The translations under genes and the position numbers were made by a program. This document shows, piece by piece, positions 1 to 6,896 of a stretch of 43,504 nt of DNA (position 1 is the first letter of the stretch; each line of letters begins with the position of its first letter). The stretch comes from Planctomycetaceae bacterium. GTDB taxonomy: Bacteria; Planctomycetota; Planctomycetia; Pirellulales; Pirellulaceae. The notes below the pieces were generated by a model. It was given only the letters and a program-made list of their open reading frames with translations. It made no database searches and was not told the origin of the DNA. The stretch lies in assembly GCA_005798335.1 (NCBI GenBank), contig SYJV01000111.1, positions 1 to 43,504 of the forward strand, written 5' to 3'.

Positions 1-228
1 GCCTTGGCATGTGTTCTCTTTTCGTATGCAGCATTTACGGGTGCTGACGACCTAAGTTACTCTTACTCAAAATCTGACCAACTTGAGTTGATCCGGGGCG
101 AGCTAGCTTTCTTTCGCAACCTAACTCTGGCTTGGTTGACGCTCCAGGCCAGTAAGCGTTTACTCAACGTCATCGATTTTGCGGCGGTTGAAGCTGATCC
201 GCACACCGCGCCTCCGAAAAATTCTTGA
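1..228 (+). CDS. C-terminal fragment of a gene entering from the left edge
   Basis: The frame is open from the first base of the window and stops at 226-228, so the true start lies outside. The visible 75 residues contain a helical stretch rich in Leu and Ala (LAWLTLQASKRLL) and end in a charged tail. I do not recognise the protein. It sits before a palindrome and a terminator and outside the integrase, so it is probably host DNA flanking the prophage. It could also be a phage gene wrapped round the attachment site. Confidence is low because only the end is visible. Confidence 0.35.
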   Translation, partial: ALACVLFSYAAFTGADDLSYSYSKSDQLELIRGELAFFRNLTLAWLTLQASKRLLNVIDFAAVEADPHTAPPKNS

Positions 229-246
229 ATCGTTACGCTTGACCGA

Positions 247-267
247 ATATTAGCCGATGGCTAATAT
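247..267. repeat. 21-bp perfect palindrome
   Basis: The arms ATATTAGCC and GGCTAATAT are exact reverse complements around a 3-base GAT centre. There is no T-run next to it, so it is not an obvious terminator. It may be a regulator-binding site, a dispersed REP-like element of the host, or part of the junction between host and phage. Only one copy is seen in this window. Confidence 0.5.
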
Positions 268-362
268 CTCCCTCGTCGCGATCGCAATCGGTCGCGGTGG
301 TCGGGGGCGACCTAGTTCGTTTTTCCAATCTACATGCTTCAGCGCGCCCCCGCGCCTTTGTG

Positions 363-409
363 ACCAGCAGCCAGCTTAGATCGAGACGGCTGGCTGCTGG
401 TTGCTTTTT
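363..409 (+). terminator. Rho-independent terminator or leader hairpin ahead of the first phage gene
   Basis: A 13-bp perfect stem (ACCAGCAGCCAGC / GCTGGCTGCTGGT) with a 13-base loop is followed by GCTTTTT. It ends about 27 bases before the start codon of the gene at 436. It either ends transcription arriving from the left flank or acts as an attenuator for the early genes. Confidence 0.75.
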
Positions 410-435
410 CCATCACGCGAAACGGGGGAATCGCC

Positions 436-645
436 ATGCTGATCAAATCCGCCAAAGACGTTCGAACTGGCGACATTCTCGAAGGCCCCGGAGGACTACG
501 GGGCACCGTGCTACGCCGCGATCGCATTCCCGGCATTGGCTCCGTCCTCGTCTTCGACGATGCGGACGAAACCTATCTGCCATCCCACGCCGCGAAAGAT
601 GGCTGGAAAATTATCAATCGTCGTTCAATTTCCAAACCAAAGTGA
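436..645 (+). CDS. Small protein of unknown function (69 aa)
   Basis: An ATG with a strong GGGGGA ribosome site 6-7 bases upstream opens a 69-residue reading frame. The sequence has Gly-turn and beta-rich segments (KDVRTGDILEGPGG, GSVLVFDDADETYLPS) like a small SH3-type or KOW-like barrel, but I do not recognise a family. It lies between a terminator-like hairpin and the integrase, on the same strand as the integrase. The context suggests an early phage gene. The good ribosome site and codon pattern support that it is real. Confidence 0.6.
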   Translation: MLIKSAKDVRTGDILEGPGGLRGTVLRRDRIPGIGSVLVFDDADETYLPSHAAKDGWKIINRRSISKPK

Positions 646-792
646 CCAGACGTGTCAAAACGCTGATTTGTATAGGGGGGTAGGAAATGGAACGACGCCA
701 AGTTGGCCAAAGCGGTTTACAAACAATTCCAGTGGTGTGTGTGGAGGCTAGGACCGAGCACGCTGGACAAAACTCCAACCTGAGTTCCCACC

Positions 793-2049
793 ATGCGAAA
801 ACAGACAGGCCTGCTTTGGCTGCCTGGAATGGACCCCAACGCACCACTGGTACCAGCCGATGCACCCCCAACGCTGGAAGACTGGTTCGAAAATGTGTAT
901 GTCAAACAGATGATCGCCACCGGTCGATCGAGGGACCGGATCAACGAGCTTCGGCTGGCCATCCAGCGATGGAAATGGTGGTGCAAATCGGAGCAACGGA
1001 TACACCATCCGTTGCTCAGCGACGTCACTCCGAGGCGGCTTTCGGAGTTCAGAGAGGCGGCTTTGGGTGCGGAAATTCCAGGAGAAAAGCGGGTTTCGCG
1101 GCCTATTTCGGCCCGTTCGTTGAACAAGACGCTGGGAGCCTTGGAACAGATCATCAATGCAGCCAGCGAGACCCTGGATTCGCTGTCCGTTATTCGAGTC
1201 AAGAAAGTGGCTCAGCCGAGGCAAGTCGACAAGCTGGTCATTTCCGACTCCGACCTGTCGCGGATCTTCGAGGCTTGCGAGGTGGCGACGTGGCCGAGTT
1301 GCGCTGCAGACGGTCGCGAGCCCGTTTCGTCGCCGCCGACGCTGTGGCGGTTTCTGGTCGCTTGGTGGACCAACTATGGAATGCGAACCCAGGACCTGGT
1401 CGCGTTCGAGTCCTCGCAGCGACCGATTTGCTGGGCCAACGTGACCACCTCGCCGGAGAATCCGCACCACGACGGGACCCTCTCCAACGAGCATGGCTGG
1501 CTGGTTTATGTACCCGACAAAACCGAACGCGACAAACCCGATCCGCTTGTATTGCCGCTCAATGCGACCACGCGGCATTGGCTCGATCGACTGGCCGACG
1601 ACACTCCGACGGGTCGAGATCCGGCGCGTGTGATCGCTCCGGTTCCGCACTCGGGACGCGAGTTCTACGGTCAGTGGCGACGAATACTCAAGGCGGCCGA
1701 TGTGCGTCCGAAGCCGAAGATGGCAATCGATGCCAATGGGCGGCCGCGGATGGTGGAACGCCATTACAAAATCAAACACTTGCGCTGCACTGCGGCGACA
1801 AGGATAGAGGATCACGCTGGACCGCTGGGTTATCCCGGAGCTGGTCAGTTGGTCACAGGCCACGATTCCGATCGCTCGCCGGGCAAAACCAAATCCAACG
1901 TGTTCGGCCGGCACTACTACAGCGCCGAAAGGGCACTCATCGAAGTCTTGACAACGCTTCCGCAGCCGGCCGGATTTGCTCCGGACACGCCGCCGCCGGT
2001 GGATGCGACCAAGAATACCGACCGACCGCGATTGCGAGTCGTTGGCTGA
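793..2049 (+). CDS. int: Tyrosine recombinase / phage integrase (418 aa)
   Basis: Site-specific recombinase that would integrate and excise the prophage. Residues about 28-140 form an N-terminal arm/core-binding region (LEDWFENVYVKQM, then RSLNKTLGALEQII). The catalytic domain shows the box-I arginine in NYGMRTQDL (R198), a beta-hairpin lysine (K243 in PDKTERDKPD), box II KHLRCTAAT with R331, the GH pair in LVTGHDSD (H357), and the nucleophile in RHYYS (Y375 or Y376). The first His of the usual HxxR box is a Lys (K328), a substitution tolerated in this family. No clear ribosome site precedes the chosen ATG, and a second ATG lies at 829. A terminator follows directly. Length is normal for the family. 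Confidence 0.93.
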   Translation: MRKQTGLLWLPGMDPNAPLVPADAPPTLEDWFENVYVKQMIATGRSRDRINELRLAIQRWKWWCKSEQRIHHPLLSDVTPRRLSEFREAALGAEIPGEKRVSRPISARSLNKTLGALEQIINAASETLDSLSVIRVKKVAQPRQVDKLVISDSDLSRIFEACEVATWPSCAADGREPVSSPPTLWRFLVAWWTNYGMRTQDLVAFESSQRPICWANVTTSPENPHHDGTLSNEHGWLVYVPDKTERDKPDPLVLPLNATTRHWLDRLADDTPTGRDPARVIAPVPHSGREFYGQWRRILKAADVRPKPKMAIDANGRPRMVERHYKIKHLRCTAATRIEDHAGPLGYPGAGQLVTGHDSDRSPGKTKSNVFGRHYYSAERALIEVLTTLPQPAGFAPDTPPPVDATKNTDRPRLRVVG

Positions 2050-2085
2050 TCAGGAGGAATGGAGCGGTGCGTTGCCGTCTCCAGG

Positions 2086-2124
2086 GGAGCCGCCCGTTTT
2101 GAGCCGTTCGGGCGGCTCCTTTTT
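2086..2124 (+). terminator. Rho-independent terminator after the integrase
   Basis: An 11-bp perfect GC-rich stem (GGAGCCGCCCG / CGGGCGGCTCC) with a 12-base loop is followed by five T. It separates the integrase from the next gene, whose start codon is only 21 bases downstream. It could therefore also act as an attenuator or antitermination point for the early operon. Confidence 0.85.
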
Positions 2125-2144
2125 CAAATTTGTGGGAGTGCATT

Positions 2145-2468
2145 GTGATTAAAGAATTGTCGCTGGAGTCATTGCATGAAGTGCAAGGCGGCGAAATCAA
2201 AAAGGACTTCGATTCCTTGTTGGCTTCATTGATCGAAGATTGCAATCAACGTCCGGCGATCAGTAAGGCCAGGACGCTGACAATCAAGATCGAGCTGACT
2301 CCTGCTCCGGATGAGACAGGCCATTGCGAATCTTGCGATTTGCGAGCCGTCGTCACATCCAAGCAACCCGCACGAGCGATCGTGATCCCCGCGATGAAGT
2401 CACGAAAGAAGGGACGCGGGGCGACTTTGGTTTTCGATCCGCAGTTGGATCTGTTTGAGAACGAATGA
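2145..2468 (+). CDS. Phage early protein resembling the 'replication terminator protein' family (107 aa)
   Basis: The GTG start is chosen because GGGAG lies 6 bases upstream. The layout is an N-terminal helix (LESLHEVQGGEIKKDFDSLL), then NQRPAISKARTLTIKIELTP, a short Cys pair (CESC), and a C-terminal beta region with VTSKQPARAIVIP. By eye this order (helix binding the gene name, 'KARTLTIKIELTP', strand, 'VTSKQPA') resembles the small proteins called replication terminator protein in Bacillus and Bacteroides phages. Their role is unproven, so the match is a family resemblance only. It is the first gene of the early run after the integrase terminator. Confidence 0.6.
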   Translation: MIKELSLESLHEVQGGEIKKDFDSLLASLIEDCNQRPAISKARTLTIKIELTPAPDETGHCESCDLRAVVTSKQPARAIVIPAMKSRKKGRGATLVFDPQLDLFENE

Positions 2469-2504
2469 TTGTTTCTTTTGAATGCTATTTAGGGAGATTG
2501 GCGA

Positions 2505-2690
2505 ATGTTGTGTTTGAATCGGTATGTCGGCGAACGAGTAAAGATCGGCGACGATATTTGGGTGACCGTTAACAAGGTGAAGGGCAAGCGCGTCAGCCTG
2601 TGTATTGATGCTCCATCAGATAAGAGGATCGTGCGGGAAGAGATCGCAGGAACGCCAGCCAAGCCGCAAAGATCGCGAGGTGAAGAATGA
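2505..2690 (+). CDS. csrA: CsrA/RsmA-type RNA-binding translational regulator (61 aa)
   Basis: The protein follows the CsrA pattern throughout: an N-terminal strand (MLCLNRYVGERVKIGDDIWV), then VTVNKVKGKRVSLCIDAP and the REEI signature near residue 45 of the family. CsrA dimers bind GGA motifs in mRNA leaders and block or stabilise the message. Length is normal (about 60 aa). AGGGAG lies 8 bases before the ATG. The next gene starts in an ATGA overlap with its stop. A phage-borne copy could reprogramme host mRNAs or tune phage gene expression; that role is inferred from context. Confidence 0.9.
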   Translation: MLCLNRYVGERVKIGDDIWVTVNKVKGKRVSLCIDAPSDKRIVREEIAGTPAKPQRSRGEE

Positions 2691-2980
2691 ATGCGTTACC
2701 CACCGTCACGATCACTCTGTCAGTCGATCCGGACATCACGCGTAATCTTGCGCTGATGCTAAGTTCGGGCGAGTCAGCCATCTTTCGACAGCGCATGAAG
2801 CTGCGAGTATTGGAGAGAACTCACGACGACCTGCAATGCCAAGATCCCGACTGCGAAGCAATGAAGCTGATCAATTCGCTGAAGGAGGTCATATCCGGAG
2901 GCGAAAAATTGCAGGCTTTCATGCGGAAGGCGTTCGCCGAAATCAAGGCGGCCGAAGCAGCCATTCGGGAAAGCAATTGA
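2687..2980 (+). CDS. Unknown early protein (97 aa), coupled to csrA
   Basis: Its ATG overlaps the csrA stop (ATGA), which implies translational coupling. The sequence has a beta-rich N-terminus (PTVTITLSVDPDI), a basic middle (RQRMKLRVLERTHDDL), a DPDC element, and a helical C-terminus (LQAFMRKAFAEIKAAEAAI). I do not recognise the family. The overlap and early-operon position support that it is real. A partner of CsrA is possible but nothing in the sequence shows it. Confidence 0.6.
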   Translation: MNALPTVTITLSVDPDITRNLALMLSSGESAIFRQRMKLRVLERTHDDLQCQDPDCEAMKLINSLKEVISGGEKLQAFMRKAFAEIKAAEAAIRESN

Positions 2981-2988
2981 GGTGCGCG

Positions 2989-3411
2989 ATGGGAATCCAT
3001 GCCGGTTGGCCGGACCTCTCGCCTAGCCGCAGGAAATCATTGCTTCAGGCAAGGGAGCGGGCAAATGAGTTGATCGCGGTCACTCAAAAGCTGTTCTTGG
3101 ATTACGAAGCCTTTGTGATTCGCGTCTCCGCCGGGGATATCGATCAAAGAGTCAAGCAGCTTAATCAGCTGATTGCCTTGATCGACGCCCAGTTTCCGGA
3201 GGTGCGAATCGAGGCAGGATGGAACGGACTTTTTCCCACAACCAACGCTGTGATCAACAACGAATTGAAATCCATCCGTCGAGCGCTGGCCGGATGCTTT
3301 TCTTTGTGGCCATGGGAATTCGATTACTTCGTCGAGAATCAAGAGTTTGCCGTGGAAACGCTCACGAGACTCAAAGGATCAAAAAGGCGCAAGCGGGGAT
3401 GTCAGAAATGA
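2989..3411 (+). CDS. Unknown early protein (140 aa)
   Basis: The ATG at 2989 is chosen because it lies just past the upstream stop and gives a tight operon fit. The protein is largely helical (LLQARERANELIAVTQKLF, then DIDQRVKQLNQLIALIDAQF) with aromatic stretches (CFSLWPWEFDYFV) and a very basic end (RLKGSKRRKRGC). Its last codons overlap the exonuclease start in an ATGA junction. I do not recognise a family. The neighbouring exonuclease suggests a role in DNA replication or recombination, but that is only context. Confidence 0.6.
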   Translation: MGIHAGWPDLSPSRRKSLLQARERANELIAVTQKLFLDYEAFVIRVSAGDIDQRVKQLNQLIALIDAQFPEVRIEAGWNGLFPTTNAVINNELKSIRRALAGCFSLWPWEFDYFVENQEFAVETLTRLKGSKRRKRGCQK

Positions 3412-4187
3412 AAGAAAATCCAATCTGGCTGCTGATCGATGGCAACAATCAAGTCGTCACGACTGCGCATGGCGCCAGGGGCGATTGCGAAGCGGCCCCG
3501 CGATACGTGTTCAACCGCATCGAGCGACTGGTCAATTTTATCAACCCGTTGAACGTGATCACCGCTTGGGATACAGGTCGGACATTCCGTCATGATCTAC
3601 TGCCCGGCTATAAGGCAGGTCGATCAAGGCTGGACGGCATTGATACGGCGATTCAGACGACCAAGCGAATGCTTGAAGACGCTGGTCATCGTAACTTTGT
3701 TTCAGAAGGTTTCGAGGCCGATGACATTATTGCCACGTGCTGTAAGGATGCACTCGAAGCCGGATGCAACGCTGTAATCTATTCAGCAGACGCGGACCTT
3801 CACCAGCTCTTGGTTCGCGATCATGTCTCGCAGCTGCTGCACGCGAAGTTCGATCGACGCGACGGCGATGAGCTGCAATGGATCACCGCAACCAAGCTGT
3901 TTGAGAAGTACGGCATCACGCCGTCTCAGTGGGTTGATTATCGGTGCCTCGTTGGCGACGAGAGCGACAAAGTTAAAGGGGTGCCGACAATCGGCCCCAA
4001 GACGGCCGGCGACATCCTCGCGGCATGCGGCACGCTTAATCGATTTTATGAAGAGCCGTTCCGCGCACCGATCACAGAGCGTCAACATTCGAAAATGATG
4101 AACGCGAAGGATCACATCGATCTTCTAAGGCAGATCTTTACGCTGATACGTGACGTCCCAATCGAAACACCAGTGGGGGCGATTTGA
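3408..4187 (+). CDS. FEN-type 5'-3' exonuclease (259 aa)
   Basis: This matches the 5'-nuclease family (T5 D15 / N-terminal domain of DNA polymerase I), which removes RNA primers and 5' flaps. Metal-binding motifs appear in order: LLIDGNN (D11), AWDTG (D55), FRHDLLPGYKAGR (residues 60-72), EGFEADDIIAT (D105, D106), SADADLHQLL (D128, D130), and the helix-hairpin-helix region CLVGDESDKVKGVPTIGPKTA (about 180-200, with D184 and D187). Length fits the stand-alone phage enzymes. The ATG in an ATGA overlap is preferred; an in-frame ATG at 3399 is an alternative. No polymerase is encoded nearby, so host polymerase is presumably used. Confidence 0.93.
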   Translation: MKENPIWLLIDGNNQVVTTAHGARGDCEAAPRYVFNRIERLVNFINPLNVITAWDTGRTFRHDLLPGYKAGRSRLDGIDTAIQTTKRMLEDAGHRNFVSEGFEADDIIATCCKDALEAGCNAVIYSADADLHQLLVRDHVSQLLHAKFDRRDGDELQWITATKLFEKYGITPSQWVDYRCLVGDESDKVKGVPTIGPKTAGDILAACGTLNRFYEEPFRAPITERQHSKMMNAKDHIDLLRQIFTLIRDVPIETPVGAI

Positions 4188-4189
4188 TC

Positions 4190-4951
4190 ATGCAGCGGCG
4201 TAGCTGGAAAACTTATGAGGATGAGTACATCCGTCGTTATTATGGCTCGGATGATGAGCCGGTGACGGTGATAGCATCGAACCTAGAGCGGCCGATTAAC
4301 CAGGTCTATGCCCGTGCGCGAAAGCTTGGCCTGTCGCAAACACTGGTCTGTGTCAGCGATGAACAGATTGGTGAGTGTCTGCGGGAGTGTCACCCATTGG
4401 GCTGGACCGATTCGGAAGTCAAGGCGGAGATCGAGCGCAGACACGGGATCGCTGTCGACCGGCATCGCGTCGGAATCATCCGTCGCCGGCTCGGACTTGG
4501 GTCCAATGCCCTCTCGGGCCATCGTTGCGGCCAGGTCCGCCAGCGAACCGCTGATCAGTTGCAGCGAGCTGGCCTAACGTCGATGGCCCAATTGCGAGTT
4601 CATCGATGGAATGCTGAAAAGGAAAAGCTTGGTTGGCCACAAGAATTGACCATCCGGGCTGTTCAGGCTGCGGAGTTATTTTGGCGGCGCGGGCCAATGA
4701 CTCGCATGCAACTTTGCCATGCGATGGGCTACAGCGAAAAACGAGCGCGGGTGAGAACGGAGCCGAAAAGCAATGCGAAGGGCGGGACGGTGTTGGCCGA
4801 GCTCATGCGAGCTGGTTTGTTGATGCGGCTGAAAAAGTCAGTCCCGAGCGGACAGGGCCGTGGTGGCCGCAAGCGTTATGTGGATCTTTATTTATTGAAC
4901 CCAGGAGTGCAGCCAAATGGCAGACAACAGAAACACGCTGAAGCTATCTGA
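4190..4951 (+). CDS. Myb/SANT-like DNA-binding protein (253 aa)
   Basis: The ATG three bases after the exonuclease stop is preceded by GTGGGGG. Residues 5-45 (SWKTYEDEYIRRYYG, then NQVYARARKLGL) have the Trp spacing and helix pattern of Myb/SANT-like HTH proteins of phages and GcrA-like regulators. A second basic helical region follows (RHRVGIIRRRLGLG), and the C-terminal part resembles a winged helix (GPMTRMQLCHAMGYSEK, residues about 168-186). It may be an early transcription regulator or a replication accessory protein. The last 35 bases overlap the next gene. Confidence 0.7.
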   Translation: MQRRSWKTYEDEYIRRYYGSDDEPVTVIASNLERPINQVYARARKLGLSQTLVCVSDEQIGECLRECHPLGWTDSEVKAEIERRHGIAVDRHRVGIIRRRLGLGSNALSGHRCGQVRQRTADQLQRAGLTSMAQLRVHRWNAEKEKLGWPQELTIRAVQAAELFWRRGPMTRMQLCHAMGYSEKRARVRTEPKSNAKGGTVLAELMRAGLLMRLKKSVPSGQGRGGRKRYVDLYLLNPGVQPNGRQQKHAEAI

Positions 4952-5222
4952 CGTCGATCGAACGTTGTCGGCTCAGACAGCCATCGTCGAGTGGCAGACA
5001 TCGCTTCAGCAAGCTTGCTACGACGCGATCGATGCTGACGATGTCAAGGAAATTGTCAGGAACCAAGTCAAGAAGGCGAAGGAGGGTGACCAGAACGCGA
5101 TCAAGTTCGTGATGGGGCATCTGCTCGGCAGTCAGCGGCCGATTCAGATCAACCAAACGCAGGTGATCACCGACGTCGCAGGCGCTGCACGAATCGCATC
5201 GAGAAATAGGGACGCCGGGTGA
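4917..5222 (+). CDS. Unknown helical early protein (101 aa)
   Basis: The ATG has AGGAG nine bases upstream inside the previous gene, and the stop overlaps the next start (TGATG). The protein is helical and charged (VKEIVRNQVKKAKEGDQNAI, then FVMGHLLGSQRP). The 'DQNAIKFVMGHLLG' stretch resembles the helical repeat of several small phage proteins where a helix pair ends in a Leu-Gly turn. No domain can be named. Overlaps on both sides mark it as a member of the early operon. Confidence 0.65.
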   Translation: MADNRNTLKLSDVDRTLSAQTAIVEWQTSLQQACYDAIDADDVKEIVRNQVKKAKEGDQNAIKFVMGHLLGSQRPIQINQTQVITDVAGAARIASRNRDAG

Positions 5223-5434
5223 TGCAAATCTCAATTGAATCTACCGATCAAATCACAAACATCGACGGCGTACCGGTGCGAGTCTGGAAAGGCGTCACTG
5301 CCGGCGGCGTCGATTGTTTTGTGATGGTTCACCGCATCGCAGTCGCACGCGACCTAGACAGCTCCGAGTTCGAGCGTGAATTGAGTGAGCAAGTCGAGCC
5401 TAAGGCATCCACCACAAGCTGGCCGAACAGTTAG
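5222..5434 (+). CDS. Small unknown protein (70 aa)
   Basis: The ATG overlaps the preceding stop. The sequence is a compact beta-rich domain (MQISIESTDQITNIDGVPV, RVWKGVTAGGVDCFVMVHRI) with a charged helix near the end (SSEFERELSEQ). The pattern of a short domain describing a 'value with modifier' looks like small proteins I associate with planctomycete genomes, but no function is known to me. The operon position and the reading-frame overlap support that it is real. Confidence 0.6.
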   Translation: MQISIESTDQITNIDGVPVRVWKGVTAGGVDCFVMVHRIAVARDLDSSEFERELSEQVEPKASTTSWPNS

Positions 5435-5478
5435 AAGATTTCTTTCATTGCTTTTTGATATGGAACGGATGGTCAACG

Positions 5479-5706
5479 ATGACATTTGAACAAGCGATCG
5501 CGGCCGCCCAATCGCTGCACCTGCTCGCGCCGGCGTGCGTTGTCATTGCCATCGGCCGATTCGTGCCGTCCGAGCAGATCACGCCAGCGAGCCCGTGGAA
5601 GCTGAGCGTATTGGTCGACGGCAGGCGTCAGGTTATTGAGAGCCAAGCGGAATGCGATCGCATCATCCAGGCGGCCAAACTCACGCCCTCTGGAATGCTG
5701 TTTTAG
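5479..5706 (+). CDS. Small unknown protein (75 aa)
   Basis: The ATG at 5479 is preferred over an upstream in-frame ATG because the conserved-looking part begins MTFEQAIAAAQSLHLL. The ribosome site is weak. The domain reads helix (EQAIAAAQSLHLLAP), strand (CVVIAIGRFVP), strand (WKLSVLVDGRRQVI) and helix (SQAECDRIIQAAKL). This is an alpha-beta-beta-alpha mini-domain without a family name known to me. It lies just upstream of the replication initiator and is probably co-transcribed with it. Confidence 0.55.
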   Translation: MTFEQAIAAAQSLHLLAPACVVIAIGRFVPSEQITPASPWKLSVLVDGRRQVIESQAECDRIIQAAKLTPSGMLF

Positions 5707-5715
5707 GAGTAGGCC

Positions 5716-6705
5716 GTGAGAACCACAAAGGAACCGAAGGAACGGCCGCTGCTAGCGCTGGCTGCGCAGCAGACGGCCGAACGGATCGCAAAGATCCGAT
5801 CGCTGACTACCGACATCACTGGGTTGTCGATTCGTAAGCACAAGAAGATGTGCGAGTTCTTGGAAATCTTAGCGTCAGAGTCGTTTTCCGATGGCACCAT
5901 CACTCAGGCCAGAGTAACCGTGCTGGCGGCTCGCATGGGCCGCAGCAGAGCTCAGATCTATCGATACTGCAACGATGCAACCGAACTGGGCATCCTGAGC
6001 ACCGATCGTCGCAAAGGATCGATCGACCAGGACATCAGCAGCGAGCGTACGATCGTTTGGGATTCGATCGATAAACTACTCGGATTGGTTGTCGATCGGC
6101 CCCCTGTTTTGGAAGGTGTCTCAAATGAGACACCCCCGTCTCAATTGAGGCGCCCCCGTCTCAATTGCGATACCCCCGTCTCAATTGAGACACCTAATAG
6201 TACAGATAGTACTGATAGAACAGATAAAAATTCGAAGTCCGGAAGTTCGGACTTTTCAAATCGGATTTTTGAACGGACCGGGAAGTCATCAACCGTCCAG
6301 GTCTCAGCCATACGCGATCGAGCTGACCGGTTGTTCGAGCGGCTCAAATACTCAGGCGACGAAGGCTATACGCTTTGGCGGGCGGCCGCGGCGGTCCATC
6401 TGGGCATCATTGACGAGGCGGCAGTGGAAACCGCAGCATCACGTGCAGGCGATGGCGGCAAAGGCGTCGGATGGTTCCGTGTTGTGTTGGCCGAAAAGGC
6501 AAACATGAGCCCGGAGACGTTGAAAGAAGTTCTGATGGGAATCCGCCTGAAACCATATTGCCCAGGCGATCGTCCCAAGCGCAGGCCGCCACCAATCCGC
6601 CTTTCGCTGAAGCGACCTCCGGCGGCTCGATCGGATGCCGATCGCCAAGCGGAAGCCAATCGACGTCGAAATGAGATTCTTGACCACGTGGCAATGGAGA
6701 ACTGA
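5716..6705 (+). CDS. Winged-helix replication initiator with in-gene origin (329 aa)
   Basis: The GTG start follows AGGAGTAGG. Residues about 40-100 form a winged-helix domain (FSDGTITQARVTVLAARMG, SRAQIYRYCNDATELGIL), the plan of phage O-type initiators. Residues 135-175 are a low-complexity linker (NETPPSQLRRPRLNCDTP, then STDSTDRTDKN), encoded by iterons and an AT-rich stretch. The C-terminal half is helical (LWRAAAAVHLGIIDEAAVE) and ends in a basic region (CPGDRPKRRPPPIRLS). In lambda, protein O binds iterons inside its own gene. The same arrangement here is the main reason for the call. No P-type helicase loader is recognised next to it. Confidence 0.72.
   Translation: MRTTKEPKERPLLALAAQQTAERIAKIRSLTTDITGLSIRKHKKMCEFLEILASESFSDGTITQARVTVLAARMGRSRAQIYRYCNDATELGILSTDRRKGSIDQDISSERTIVWDSIDKLLGLVVDRPPVLEGVSNETPPSQLRRPRLNCDTPVSIETPNSTDSTDRTDKNSKSGSSDFSNRIFERTGKSSTVQVSAIRDRADRLFERLKYSGDEGYTLWRAAAAVHLGIIDEAAVETAASRAGDGGKGVGWFRVVLAEKANMSPETLKEVLMGIRLKPYCPGDRPKRRPPPIRLSLKRPPAARSDADRQAEANRRRNEILDHVAMEN
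6115..6194. repeat. Four 20-bp iterons, each a GTCTCAATTGAGAC-type palindrome
   Basis: Four units start at 6118, 6138, 6158 and 6178, exactly 20 bases apart. Each begins GTCTCAA(T/A)TG and the first three end in CCCCC. The ideal core GTCTCAATTGAGAC is a perfect palindrome. In the first unit the symmetry extends to GGTGTCTCA / TGAGACACC. The 20-base period is about two helical turns, so all sites face the same side of the DNA. Because 20 is not a multiple of 3, the units are read in different frames, so selection is on the DNA and not on a protein repeat. Confidence 0.9.
6195..6240. other. AT-rich stretch next to the iterons; candidate DNA-unwinding element
   Basis: Directly after the fourth iteron the sequence becomes strongly A/T-rich with repeated (G)TACAGATAG-like and GATAGAACAGATAAAAA words, in contrast to its GC-rich surroundings. 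In lambda-type origins the iterons are followed by such an easily melted segment. Function is inferred from position and composition. Confidence 0.6.
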
Positions 6706-6896
6706 TGGAGGCACAACAAGTTGAATCGGAAGTGGATCCGCGAATCTCATTGATGAGCAAGCGGACTCGTTACGAATTGTTTCGCGCGATGGTGGTCAAG
6801 AAGCACAAGCTATTTGGATCGCCAGAAAAAGACATCCAGCGGATGGTCCGTTTGGAAATCGAACACGCTCAATCACTAAGAAACCGAAATGCCTAG
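6705..6896 (+). CDS. Small unknown protein (63 aa)
   Basis: The ATG shares its A with the stop of the initiator gene, so the two are translationally coupled. The protein is charged and helical (SLMSKRTRYELFRAMVVKK, then DIQRMVRLEIEHAQSL). It sits where lambda has the helicase loader P, but it is far too short for that family. It could be an adaptor for the initiator, but this is position only. Confidence 0.55.
   Translation: MEAQQVESEVDPRISLMSKRTRYELFRAMVVKKHKLFGSPEKDIQRMVRLEIEHAQSLRNRNA

Noticed and set aside
703-783. Possible 26-aa leader peptide (TTG start) before the integrase
   Set aside because: The codons look protein-like but the start has no ribosome site and the frame is too short to judge.
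687-2102. Long open frame (471 codons) overlapping the integrase on the same strand
   Set aside because: Its composition is Arg/Ser/Ala-rich without domains and it covers the well-supported integrase in another frame; it is a GC-rich shadow.
6115-6194. Short regularly spaced repeats as a CRISPR array
   Set aside because: The units are adjacent with a 20-base period and no unique spacers, and they lie within a coding gene; iterons explain them.
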